Shown here: piece after piece, positions 1 through 7,259 of the stretch | Layout: every line of letters begins with the position of its first letter | Numbering within the stretch: the stretch's first letter is position 1 | Source: Bacteroidales bacterium | GTDB lineage: Bacteria > Bacteroidota > Bacteroidia > Bacteroidales > UBA932 | NCBI GenBank assembly: GCA_017535125.1 | Contig: JAFXUS010000008.1 | Coordinates: 1 to 58,414 of the forward strand | Length of the DNA: 58,414 nt | Reading direction: 5' to 3' | The notes under the pieces: generated by a model | What the model was told of the DNA's origin: nothing | The model's database searches: none | The model's input: only the letters and a program-made list of their open reading frames with translations | Program-made: the position numbers and the translations under genes

Positions 1-358
1 GATACTTGGTCCACTCGTTGAGGTACAGGCAGTCCTCGCTGCACTGCTTTTCCTCGCCGTAGCCCCACTCCGTGAAATAGTTGCCCGGATAGTGGACGGC
101 CTGGTAGCTCGGATGGCCGAATTCGTCGGCCTTCAGCACGCCCTCCCAGGGCACGACCGGCTGCGGTTCCTTCCAGCGGTTCTCGCCGATGGGCGGAGCG
201 GCGTAGGGGATGCCGCGATAGACGAACACGCCGTCGAGTTCGGCGGCGACGCCTTGTACCTGCCCGCCTTCGATGGTCAGGACGGGGCTGAGTTTCTCGG
301 AACAGTTGCATGCGGCCAGGGTCAGAGCCAGGGCCAGGAAGAATAACTTTTTCATCAT
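1..358 (-). CDS. Type B carboxylesterase, N-terminal part (cut by window edge)
   Basis: About the first 119 residues of a secreted or lipid-anchored alpha/beta-hydrolase of the carboxylesterase type B (para-nitrobenzyl esterase) family, which hydrolyses carboxylic esters. The start at 358 (a second ATG follows at 355) leads into a short basic-hydrophobic signal ending in LAAC, a likely lipobox. Then come family hallmarks: YRGIPYAAPPIGENRW (fold entry motif), a KEPQPV..W segment, and SEDCLYLN, the conserved disulphide/EDCLYLN block. The catalytic Ser-Glu-His lie beyond the window. The RidA gene ends 11 nt upstream on the same strand, so the two are probably co-transcribed. The native substrate cannot be told from this fragment. 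Confidence 0.85.
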   Translation of the reverse strand, partial: MMKKLFFLALALTLAACNCSEKLSPVLTIEGGQVQGVAAELDGVFVYRGIPYAAPPIGENRWKEPQPVVPWEGVLKADEFGHPSYQAVHYPGNYFTEWGYGEEKQCSEDCLYLNEWTKY

Positions 359-368
359 GTGATTGGGT

Positions 369-752
369 TTATTGATTTCTTGCAGCAATGCACTCGATTT
401 CCACCAGGGCACCCTTGGGCAGCGTCTTGACCGCCACGGCGCTCCGGGCCGGGAAAGGGGCGGCGAAAAACTGGGCGTACACCTCGTTCATCGCGGCGAA
501 GTCCGCCATGTCGGCCAGGAAGACCGTCGTCTTGACGACGTCCTGCAGGCCGAGGCCGGCCGCTTCCAGGATGGCCCTGGCGTTGCTGAGGCTCTGCCGG
601 GTCTGCTCCCGGATGCCGCCTTCGGGGAAGGCGCCGGTCGCCGGGTTGATGGGGAGTTGTCCGGACACGAAAACGATGTCCGCGCCGCTGTCGATGGCCT
701 GGCTGTAGGGGCCGATGGCCGCTGGAGCCTTCTCTGTTTGGATTGCTTTCAT
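369..752 (-). CDS. ridA: RidA family enamine/imine deaminase
   Basis: 127-residue cytoplasmic protein of the Rid/YjgF/YER057c/UK114 family. Family members hydrolyse reactive 2-aminoacrylate and other enamine/imine intermediates made by PLP enzymes, and act as trimers. The full length is present, with the N-terminal signature APAAIGPYSQA, the FVSGQLPI block, the arginine that binds the substrate carboxylate (PARSAVAV) and the C-terminal VEIECIA with the active-site glutamate. The deaminase site is therefore intact. It is probably the first gene of a transcript reading into the carboxylesterase. A TAnnTTTG box lies 23 nt before the start. A second, larger Rid protein lies 3.5 kb away. Confidence 0.95.
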   Translation of the reverse strand: MKAIQTEKAPAAIGPYSQAIDSGADIVFVSGQLPINPATGAFPEGGIREQTRQSLSNARAILEAAGLGLQDVVKTTVFLADMADFAAMNEVYAQFFAAPFPARSAVAVKTLPKGALVEIECIAARNQ

Positions 753-774
753 CTTACGCTTGTTCTTGAATACC

Positions 775-782
775 CAAATATA
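775..782 (-). promoter_or_regulatory. -7 box of the ridA promoter
   Basis: TATATTTG on the minus strand matches the Bacteroidota -7 consensus TAnnTTTG, about 23 nt before the ridA start. It faces away from the box at 795-802, so the intergenic region holds a divergent pair. Confidence 0.6.
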
Positions 783-794
783 CTCATTTTATCG

Positions 795-802
795 TATCTT
801 TG
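795..802 (+). promoter_or_regulatory. -7 box of the DUF1295 gene promoter
   Basis: TATCTTTG matches TAnnTTTG and leaves a leader of roughly 20 nt before the start codon at 827. Confidence 0.6.
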
Positions 803-826
803 CACCAATTACCATAAGCAGTATCC

Positions 827-1765
827 ATGAATATCAAGCTCGTCGGAACCCTCATCGGGATTTCCATCATCGCCTGCCCGCTCCTGTACATCTTCGTCGG
901 ACCGGCCCTCGACGCTTCCCAGCTCGAAACGCTCAAGATCCTCGGCCTCATCACCGGTGGCAGCGCCCTATTCTGCTTCGTCGTCGGCGAACTGACCGGC
1001 AACAACAGCCAGATGGACAAGCTCTGGAGCCTGCTCCCCATCGCATATACCTGGGTGATTGCCGTCCGGAGCGGTATGATGCCGCGCCTCGTGGTGATGG
1101 CCATCCTGGCCACGGTCTGGGGCTGTCGCCTTACCTTCAATTTCGGTCGGAAGGGAGCGTACAAACTCAAATTCTGGGAAGGGGAGGAGGATTACCGCTG
1201 GTCGGTGCTGCGTGCGAAGAAGGAGTTCCAGCCGCACTGGAAATGGATGCTGTTCAACCTGTTCTTCATCAGCATCTATCAGAACGCGCTGGTGCTGATG
1301 ATTACCTTCCCGGCGCTGGTGCTGATGAACGTGACGGTGCCGTTCGGCTGGGTGGACGCCCTGGCGGCCGCGCTGATGCTGGGCTTCATCGTCTATGAGA
1401 CCGTCGCCGACGAGCAGCAGTGGGCCTTCCAGACGGCCAAGTGGAAGATGCTCAAGGCGGGAAAGAAGCTGGATGAGCTGCCGGCGCCGTACAACAAGGG
1501 CTTCAATACCGTGGGCCTCTGGAGCCGGAGCCGCCATCCGAATTATTTCGCCGAGCAGGGCACCTGGTGCGCCTTCTACGTGTTCAGCATTGGCGGCGGC
1601 ATCGGTATCTTCAACTGGAGCGTCATCGGCGCCCTGCTGCTGATTGTGCTTTTCCTGGGCAGCAGCGCCTTCGCCGAGGAGATCAGCTCCGCGAAATATC
1701 CCGAATACGCCCGCTACTGCCGGGAGGTTTCCAAATTCTTCCCGGGGAAGAAATATCAGGCATAA
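827..1765 (+). CDS. DUF1295 membrane protein (steroid 5-alpha-reductase-like fold)
   Basis: 312-residue multi-spanning inner-membrane protein with about six to seven hydrophobic segments. The C-terminal half carries the family hallmark for NADPH-dependent membrane reductases and isoprenylcysteine methyltransferase relatives: GLWSRSRHPNYFAEQ near residue 230, followed by the EEISSAKYPEYARYCREV tail with the conserved Y..Y..... F.P region. This places it in DUF1295 (PF06966), related to steroid 5-alpha reductases and NnrU/ergosterol reductases. The substrate is unknown; a lipid or polyprenoid is likely by family. It stands alone between divergent ridA and convergent trkH. Confidence 0.85.
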   Translation: MNIKLVGTLIGISIIACPLLYIFVGPALDASQLETLKILGLITGGSALFCFVVGELTGNNSQMDKLWSLLPIAYTWVIAVRSGMMPRLVVMAILATVWGCRLTFNFGRKGAYKLKFWEGEEDYRWSVLRAKKEFQPHWKWMLFNLFFISIYQNALVLMITFPALVLMNVTVPFGWVDALAAALMLGFIVYETVADEQQWAFQTAKWKMLKAGKKLDELPAPYNKGFNTVGLWSRSRHPNYFAEQGTWCAFYVFSIGGGIGIFNWSVIGALLLIVLFLGSSAFAEEISSAKYPEYARYCREVSKFFPGKKYQA

Positions 1766-1775
1766 GCCGCGCCCG

Positions 1776-3227
1776 TCACGATTCCCGGAAACCTTGGAGC
1801 AGGTACAGGATCGGGAAAATCTCCAGACGGCCGATCAGCATCTCCAGCATCCCGGATACCTTGAGCAGGGCCGGGAAATCGCCATAGTTCGCCATCGAAC
1901 CGACTTCGCCGAAGCCCGGTCCCACGTTGCCGATGCAGGCGATGGAGGCGGTGATGGAAGTCGTGAAGTTCAGGCCGCCGGCCATGTTGATGATGCCGCC
2001 GATGATCAGGATGACGAAGTAGCAAAACATGAAGCCGAACGCGTCATGGACCTGCCGCTCGCTGCGGGCGAATCCGTCCAGGCGGATGGTATATACGGCG
2101 TTGGGATTCATGAAGTTGCGCATTTTCCTTCCGACACCCTTGACGGCCAGGATCAGGCGGTCCATCTTGATGCCGCCGGAGGTGGAGCCGCTGCAGCCGC
2201 AGAAGATCGAGCAGACGACCAGGATGCCCATCGACAGGGACGGCCACAGGGTGGTGTCCTGCGTGGCGAAGCCCGTCGTGGTGGAAATGGATGCCACCTG
2301 GAAGGCGGCATCCCGCAGGGCGGTCCCGAGATCGTTGTATCCGCCGCGGGAGAGGAGGTCGAAGGTGATCAGGGCCGTGCAGAGGGCGACCAGCGCGAGG
2401 AAGATGCGGACGATTTCCGATTTGAAGACATTCCGGCGGCTGCCCCGCACGAAGGAGAGGAAGATGATGCCGAAGTTGATGCCTGACGCCAGCATGGCTA
2501 CGGTCAGGACCACTTCGGCGGCGGGGTTTCCGAAGGTGGCGATGCTGGCGTTGCCGTTGCAGAATCCGCAGGTGCTGCAGGCCGACATGGCCGTGGTCAC
2601 GGCGTCGAACCAGCCGAGTCCCGTGAGCTTCAGCGCGCCGAACGTCACGATCGTCAGGATGATATAGGTCACCAGAATCCGGTTGGCGAAGAATTCGCTC
2701 CGTGCGCCAGACAGGCTTTCGCGGGCCACGGTGGAGATGGCCGAACCGGACAGGGTGGACTGCTCCGGGCGCCCGAACATCAGCCGGGAGAACAGGGTCA
2801 CGATACCGATGCCGCCCACCCAGGCGGTGGCGATCCGCCAGAACTGCAGCCCGCGTGGGAGCGCCTCGATATCTGTGAGGATGGAAGCGCCGGTGGTCGT
2901 GAAGCCGGAGACGCTCTCGAAGAGCGCATTCACGAGCGTGAATTTTTCTCCGTATATGACGTATGGAAGCATGCCGAACAGGCAGCCGAACACCCAGGAG
3001 GCCACGACGATGCAGTTGGCCTCCCGGAAATTGAGCTTGTGGGAGCCGTTCCGGATGAAAATGATCGGGAAGAAGCCGACGATGCCGGTGGCAAAGGCGG
3101 AAAAGAGCAACGGGATCCGGCTGGCGTCTCCGGGCGTGTAGAAGGCGATGATTCCGGAAACGGCCATCAGCGCGCTGATCAGCAGCAACGCGACCCCGAC
3201 GTACCAGACGATGACCTTTGTGTCCAT
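1776..3227 (-). CDS. trkH: TrkH/KtrB-type potassium uptake membrane subunit
   Basis: 483 residues from the start chosen at 3227; upstream in-frame codons read through promoter-like AT-rich sequence. It is a four-fold pseudo-repeat cation channel subunit that takes up potassium. The four selectivity-filter loops are visible: SGFTTTGAS, SACSTCGFCNGN, SISTTTGFATQ and ACIGNVGPGFGE, each between hydrophobic helices. The length suits TrkH. The regulatory TrkA/KtrA ring protein is not next to it and not elsewhere in the window, so the gating partner must be encoded elsewhere. It is transcribed divergently from the LysR-type regulator at 3323. Confidence 0.93.
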   Translation of the reverse strand: MDTKVIVWYVGVALLLISALMAVSGIIAFYTPGDASRIPLLFSAFATGIVGFFPIIFIRNGSHKLNFREANCIVVASWVFGCLFGMLPYVIYGEKFTLVNALFESVSGFTTTGASILTDIEALPRGLQFWRIATAWVGGIGIVTLFSRLMFGRPEQSTLSGSAISTVARESLSGARSEFFANRILVTYIILTIVTFGALKLTGLGWFDAVTTAMSACSTCGFCNGNASIATFGNPAAEVVLTVAMLASGINFGIIFLSFVRGSRRNVFKSEIVRIFLALVALCTALITFDLLSRGGYNDLGTALRDAAFQVASISTTTGFATQDTTLWPSLSMGILVVCSIFCGCSGSTSGGIKMDRLILAVKGVGRKMRNFMNPNAVYTIRLDGFARSERQVHDAFGFMFCYFVILIIGGIINMAGGLNFTTSITASIACIGNVGPGFGEVGSMANYGDFPALLKVSGMLEMLIGRLEIFPILYLLQGFRES

Positions 3228-3287
3228 TTTGACAAAAAACAGCGCAAAAATAGGCCGCCTGTTTTCATTTATCAATACAATTATTTT

Positions 3288-3295
3288 TATCTTTG
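3288..3295 (+). promoter_or_regulatory. -7 box of the LysR-type regulator promoter
   Basis: TATCTTTG matches TAnnTTTG in an AT-rich gap and leaves a leader of about 20 nt before the ATG at 3323. Confidence 0.6.
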
Positions 3296-3322
3296 CATTG
3301 ATATAATCAATTGGAAAATTCA

Positions 3323-4249
3323 ATGACGCTGCAACAACTCCGCTACATCGTGGCCATCGACCAGTACCGGCACTTCGGGAAAGCGGCCGATGCCTGCGAA
3401 CTCACCCAGTCCACGCTCAGCCTGATGGTCAAGAAGTTGGAAGAGGAACTGGACGTGATTCTCTTCGACAGGGACGCCCGTCCGGTGGTGCCCACGGAGA
3501 TGGGCCGCAAGGTCATCGACAAGGCCAAGGTGGTACTCTTTAACGCTGCACAAATAACGGAAATGACGCGTTCCGAGAAGGAAATCCTGTCCGGCCCGCT
3601 GAAGATCGCCCTCATCTCGACCGTCGCACCTGTCCTGGTCCCCGGCCTGTTCAAATACGTTGGCGTCCATTTCCCTGCCATTTCCCTGCAGACGCAGGAG
3701 ATGCTGAGCGACACCATCCTGGATCGCCTGCACAAGGCGGAGGTGGACATGGGTATCCTGTCCTCGCCGACAGGCGATCCGGAATTGCTGGAGATTCCGT
3801 TATGGACGGAACGATATTTCGCGTACGTATCCGAAAAGGATCCCGCCTACGCGTGCGAGACCATCCAGGCCCGCAGCCTGATCGGCCGCCCCGTGTGGAT
3901 CATGAAAGGCGGCGTGCAACTGCTGGACACCACGTCCCTTCCGGAGTCGGAATCCGTCAACTATGAGCATTATTTCGAAGGCGGCCGCGTGGGTACCCTG
4001 ATCCAGATCGTCAACGACAGCGGCGGCCTCACGATGATTCCTGAAACGCACATCGACCTGATCCTGTTCAGCATGCATAAGAATCTGCGCCCGATCGTGA
4101 ATCCCGAGCTGAAGCGTACGATCTGTCTGACCATCCGCAAGGATTACATCCACGAATCCCTGCTTAACGTCGTCATCCAGGCGGTCAAAACCATTATTCC
4201 GGGGACCTTGCTGGCACCCGAAGTGAGAAAGGATTATCTGAGATTGTAG
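3323..4249 (+). CDS. LysR-type regulator of the OxyR clade, without the sensor cysteines
   Basis: 308 residues from the ATG at 3323; a TTG 12 nt upstream is in frame but less likely, since the family starts MTLQQLRYI. Residues 1-60 form the winged HTH (TLQQLRYIVAIDQYRHFGKAADACELTQ). A LysR substrate-binding domain follows. The sequence resembles hydrogen-peroxide regulators (OxyR) of Bacteroidota. The peroxidatic position, in E. coli the Cys199 of GHCLRDQ, reads KGGVQLLDT here with Gln at residue 199, and no cysteine occupies the Cys208 position. It therefore should not sense peroxide by that disulphide. It is divergent from trkH, so local control of potassium uptake is possible. The effector is unknown. 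Confidence 0.85.
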   Translation: MTLQQLRYIVAIDQYRHFGKAADACELTQSTLSLMVKKLEEELDVILFDRDARPVVPTEMGRKVIDKAKVVLFNAAQITEMTRSEKEILSGPLKIALISTVAPVLVPGLFKYVGVHFPAISLQTQEMLSDTILDRLHKAEVDMGILSSPTGDPELLEIPLWTERYFAYVSEKDPAYACETIQARSLIGRPVWIMKGGVQLLDTTSLPESESVNYEHYFEGGRVGTLIQIVNDSGGLTMIPETHIDLILFSMHKNLRPIVNPELKRTICLTIRKDYIHESLLNVVIQAVKTIIPGTLLAPEVRKDYLRL

Positions 4250-4251
4250 GA

Positions 4252-5256
4252 TCAGCCGTCCGTCTCGCACTCCATCTCGATGAGCCATGCCGGCCGGCAG
4301 ACGCGGGCCTCAAGCAGCACGCGCGGGACGGTCGGGAAGCGCTGCTGCATGTAGGCGTCCACGAGGGCGTAGTCGGAGATGTCCCGCAGGTAGATGAGGA
4401 AGTAGGGCACGCGGTCGAGGGAGGAACCTCCTTCGGCGAGCAGCATGGAGATGTTCTCCAGGAGGCGGTCCGCCTGGGCGAGGACGTCGCCCTCGTGCAG
4501 CACGTGGCCGTGCTTGTCGATGCTGGCGGTGCCGCTGATGAAGATTTTCCCGTCGGAGAGCCGTACGGCGCGCTCGAAGGCCACGCCGTAGTCGTGCGTC
4601 GGGCTGAGGTGCGACAGGGCCTTGAGGTAGGTCTTGTCGGATTCGCGGATGCCGGGATAGGTCAGGAAATCGATGGCGACGACGGCGGAGCGCCCTTCCG
4701 TGGCGCCGCCGATGCCGGTGGAGGCGATGTAGTGCGTGTCGTGGCTGAGGCCCTCCAGGTCGAAGACGTCGTTGCGGGCCTTCACGAGGCCGGCGTAGTT
4801 GGCGTCGATGTCGCGGACGTAGATCCAGGTCCGCACGCAGTGGGTCTTGAGATCCAGCCCGAGCGGGCGGATGATGTCCAGGTATTTGTCGAACAGCAGG
4901 CGCGACTGGGCGTAGGAGTCCCGGCCGGCGGCCTCTTCTTCGCTGAGCCGCAGGCTGTGGAAGAGGAAGCCGGGCAGTTCGTCGGCGGTCTGCACCAGCG
5001 CCGTGACGTGGCTGCCGTCCAGCGGCGGCTGCTCCACGAGGGAAACGGCGGGGAGGCCCCAGCAGCGTTCCTGCAGGGCGGCCTGCAGGGCGGTGGTCTG
5101 GTTCTGCGCGTCGCTCAGGAAGAAGCGGACGAAGACCGGGCGTCGGCCTGCGGCGGCTTCCGCCTGGAAATGGGCTTGTATCTTGTCTAACAGGGAGCGC
5201 AGCGCGTCATGATAGCGGCCGCCGGCTTCCGGGCGAAGGATCTCGTATCTATTCAC
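4252..5256 (-). CDS. Two-domain Rid (YjgF) family protein
   Basis: 334 residues with a GTG start at 5256; no nearby in-frame ATG keeps the N-terminus. The C-terminal ~130 residues are a Rid domain: a RLSDGKIFISGTASID block, PYFLIYLRDISDY, the substrate-carboxylate arginine in TVPRVLLEA and the final AWLIEMECE with the conserved glutamate. The N-terminal ~150 residues (ALQAALQERCWGLPAVSLVEQPPLDG) look like a degenerate Rid-like half, the layout of the FkbO/chorismatase-type and Bacteroidota long Rid proteins. The enzymatic role is unassigned; enamine hydrolysis is possible because the key residues of domain two are kept. It starts 9 nt after the lysoplasmalogenase stop and probably shares its transcript. 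Confidence 0.75.
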   Translation of the reverse strand: MNRYEILRPEAGGRYHDALRSLLDKIQAHFQAEAAAGRRPVFVRFFLSDAQNQTTALQAALQERCWGLPAVSLVEQPPLDGSHVTALVQTADELPGFLFHSLRLSEEEAAGRDSYAQSRLLFDKYLDIIRPLGLDLKTHCVRTWIYVRDIDANYAGLVKARNDVFDLEGLSHDTHYIASTGIGGATEGRSAVVAIDFLTYPGIRESDKTYLKALSHLSPTHDYGVAFERAVRLSDGKIFISGTASIDKHGHVLHEGDVLAQADRLLENISMLLAEGGSSLDRVPYFLIYLRDISDYALVDAYMQQRFPTVPRVLLEARVCRPAWLIEMECETDG

Positions 5257-5260
5257 AGTG

Positions 5261-5268
5261 CAAATTTA
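5261..5268 (-). promoter_or_regulatory. Possible internal -7 box before the two-domain Rid gene
   Basis: TAAATTTG on the minus strand matches TAnnTTTG. Its TAA is also the stop codon of the upstream gene, and only 4 nt separate it from the GTG start, so any transcript would be leaderless. Read-through from upstream is equally possible. Confidence 0.35.
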
Positions 5269-5943
5269 GTCAAAAAAACGTTGCCGGACCATGGCGCTGA
5301 CCAGCAGCCATTCGGCGAGGAGGTAGGTGGCCATGACCGCTGCGTGGCGCAGCGGGAAGTTGATGCCGTTGAAGGCGTTCAACGCGAGCAACGCATCCGA
5401 GGCGATGAAAAAGAGGCCGCCCGCGAGCACTCGCCAGCCGAGCTCACGCCCGCGCAGCCGCCAGAGTACACCGCTCGCGATCACGTAGAGCAGCGTGAGG
5501 GCATAGACTGCCAGGACGATGCGCAAAGCGCCCTCAGCCTCGAAGAAAGAGATGATGGGAAACACGATCAACAGGGGGACTACCCAGGTGAAGATCTCAT
5601 ACCATCCCCGAAGCCCGCCCATCTTGTAGAGCAGCACGGCGATGTAGCAGAAGTGCCCGAGCAGGAAAGCGCCCAGCCCGGCGGCGAACCAGACGAATCC
5701 CTTGCTGTCGAACAGCAGCAGGATGTCTCCCGCCGCATGGAATGCCATGCCGACGGCGAGCAGGGTGGTCTGCCGTCCCTTGTGCTCCGGAAGCAGGGCG
5801 AGCAGCGCCGCCGCCAGGAGGGAAAGGATCAGGAAAGGCTTGACGCAGGGATGGATGCTCTCGACTCCGAAACAGAGGGGGACGACGTCAAGCAGGGACA
5901 GGGCTATGAAAATGAAACCGGCGATCCGGGCGGATTTCTTCAT
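5266..5943 (-). CDS. Lysoplasmalogenase family (YhhN/TMEM86)
   Basis: 225-residue integral membrane protein with about eight hydrophobic helices, typical size for YhhN (PF07947). The family includes lysoplasmalogenases, which cleave the vinyl-ether bond of lysoplasmalogens. The family blocks are present: FHAAGDILLLFDSKGF..FAAGLGAFLLGHFCYI with the conserved aspartate and GH, and SDALLALNAF near residue 190 with a second acidic residue. Bacteroidales can make ether lipids, so the family activity is plausible, but the substrate here is inferred. The Rid-like gene lies directly downstream. Confidence 0.85.
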   Translation of the reverse strand: MKKSARIAGFIFIALSLLDVVPLCFGVESIHPCVKPFLILSLLAAALLALLPEHKGRQTTLLAVGMAFHAAGDILLLFDSKGFVWFAAGLGAFLLGHFCYIAVLLYKMGGLRGWYEIFTWVVPLLIVFPIISFFEAEGALRIVLAVYALTLLYVIASGVLWRLRGRELGWRVLAGGLFFIASDALLALNAFNGINFPLRHAAVMATYLLAEWLLVSAMVRQRFFD

Positions 5944-6008
5944 GAGGCTGATTTTTTCTGCAAGTTAGGGATTTTTTTGTAAATTGCATCCTCATAACAA
6001 ATGATGAA

Positions 6009-7253
6009 ATGGAATTGACGAGCTATATCATTCTGGGCGTGGCGGTGCTGGTCATCGTCGTGCTGGTCATGGTGATCATCCGCAAGGACGCGCAGGTCCG
6101 CACGGCGGAAGCGTTGCGCAAGAGCGACGCGGAAGCCAACGAGAAAGCGCTCCAGCTGCTTCGCGACGCCAACGAGAAGGCGCTTCAGCAGCAGATGGAT
6201 GGCATTCGCAGCCAGATGACCGCCGAGACGGAAAAGCTCCTCAAGCAGCGCGAGGAAGCGATCTCCAAGAAGGCGGAAGAGACGTTCCAGAATATTTCCG
6301 GCAACCTGGGGAAGGACCTCAAGGCGATGCAGGAGGCCTTCGTGGCGCAGCGGAAGTCCCAGACCGAAGGGACGGCGCAGATGAAGGAAGCGATGGAACA
6401 GGCCGTCAAGAACCTGCAGAACCAGACTTCCAGCATCGGTGCCAAGGCGGACAACCTGGCTTCCGCCCTGAAGGGGCAGAACAAGACGGCCGGCGGCTGG
6501 GGCGAAGTCATCCTTTACAACATTCTGGTGAACGAAGGCATGGTGGAAGGCCGCGACTTCGACCGGGAGGAGACGCTCCGCGACGCGCTCGGGCAGACGG
6601 TGCACAACGAGGACAGCAGCAAGCGCATGCGTCCGGACTACATCCTGCACTATCCGGACAAGACGGAGGTGATCATCGACGCCAAGGTGTCGCTGGACGC
6701 CTATTCCGACTGGTTCGCCGCCGAGGATCCCGCCGCGAAGGACGATGCCGCACAGCGCAACCTGCAGGCCATCCGCACGCAGATCAAGGACCTGTCCGGC
6801 AAGCGCTACCCGCACTACATCCGTGAGGGCTATAAGACCCTGGACTACGTGGTGATGTTCGTGCCGAACTACGGCTCGCTGCAGCTCGCGAAATCGCTCG
6901 CGCCCAACCTCTTCAACGAGGCGTACAGCCAGGGCGTGCTGCTCGCGACGGAGGAGACGCTGATGCCCTTCCTCCGGATGATACGCATCGCCTGGACCAA
7001 CTACGACCAGGTGCGCAACCAGGAGAAGATCATCAAGGCGGCGCAGAACATGATCGACCGCGTCTATGACTTCTCCAAGGCCCACGCGACGATGGGGGAG
7101 AAGCTGCGCGATGCGATGAAACAGTACGACGCCGTGTCGGCGAAGATTGACGAGTCCGGCCAGTCCATCCTGACCTCCGCCCGCCAGCTGATCAAGCTCG
7201 GCGTCCCGAAGAATCCGAAGAAACCCCTTCCTGAGGGAGAATCAGATAACTAA
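6009..7253 (+). CDS. rmuC: RmuC family DNA recombination protein
   Basis: 414 residues: one N-terminal transmembrane helix (residues 4-25), a long coiled coil rich in E/K/Q/A (about 30-135), then the RmuC nuclease-like domain. Recognisable blocks are NKTAGGWGEVILYNIL, MRPDYILHYPDKTEVIIDAKVSLDAY (the PD-(D/E)XK-like core with D and AK) and the C-terminal helical region. Family members limit DNA inversions and repeat recombination. The S46 peptidase gene follows after 6 nt, so the two are probably one transcript despite unrelated roles. Confidence 0.95.
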   Translation: MELTSYIILGVAVLVIVVLVMVIIRKDAQVRTAEALRKSDAEANEKALQLLRDANEKALQQQMDGIRSQMTAETEKLLKQREEAISKKAEETFQNISGNLGKDLKAMQEAFVAQRKSQTEGTAQMKEAMEQAVKNLQNQTSSIGAKADNLASALKGQNKTAGGWGEVILYNILVNEGMVEGRDFDREETLRDALGQTVHNEDSSKRMRPDYILHYPDKTEVIIDAKVSLDAYSDWFAAEDPAAKDDAAQRNLQAIRTQIKDLSGKRYPHYIREGYKTLDYVVMFVPNYGSLQLAKSLAPNLFNEAYSQGVLLATEETLMPFLRMIRIAWTNYDQVRNQEKIIKAAQNMIDRVYDFSKAHATMGEKLRDAMKQYDAVSAKIDESGQSILTSARQLIKLGVPKNPKKPLPEGESDN

Positions 7254-7259
7254 TCCTAT

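Noticed and set aside
1776..3227. Complete Trk potassium system
   Set aside because: Only the TrkH/KtrB membrane subunit is present; no TrkA/KtrA gene is in the window.
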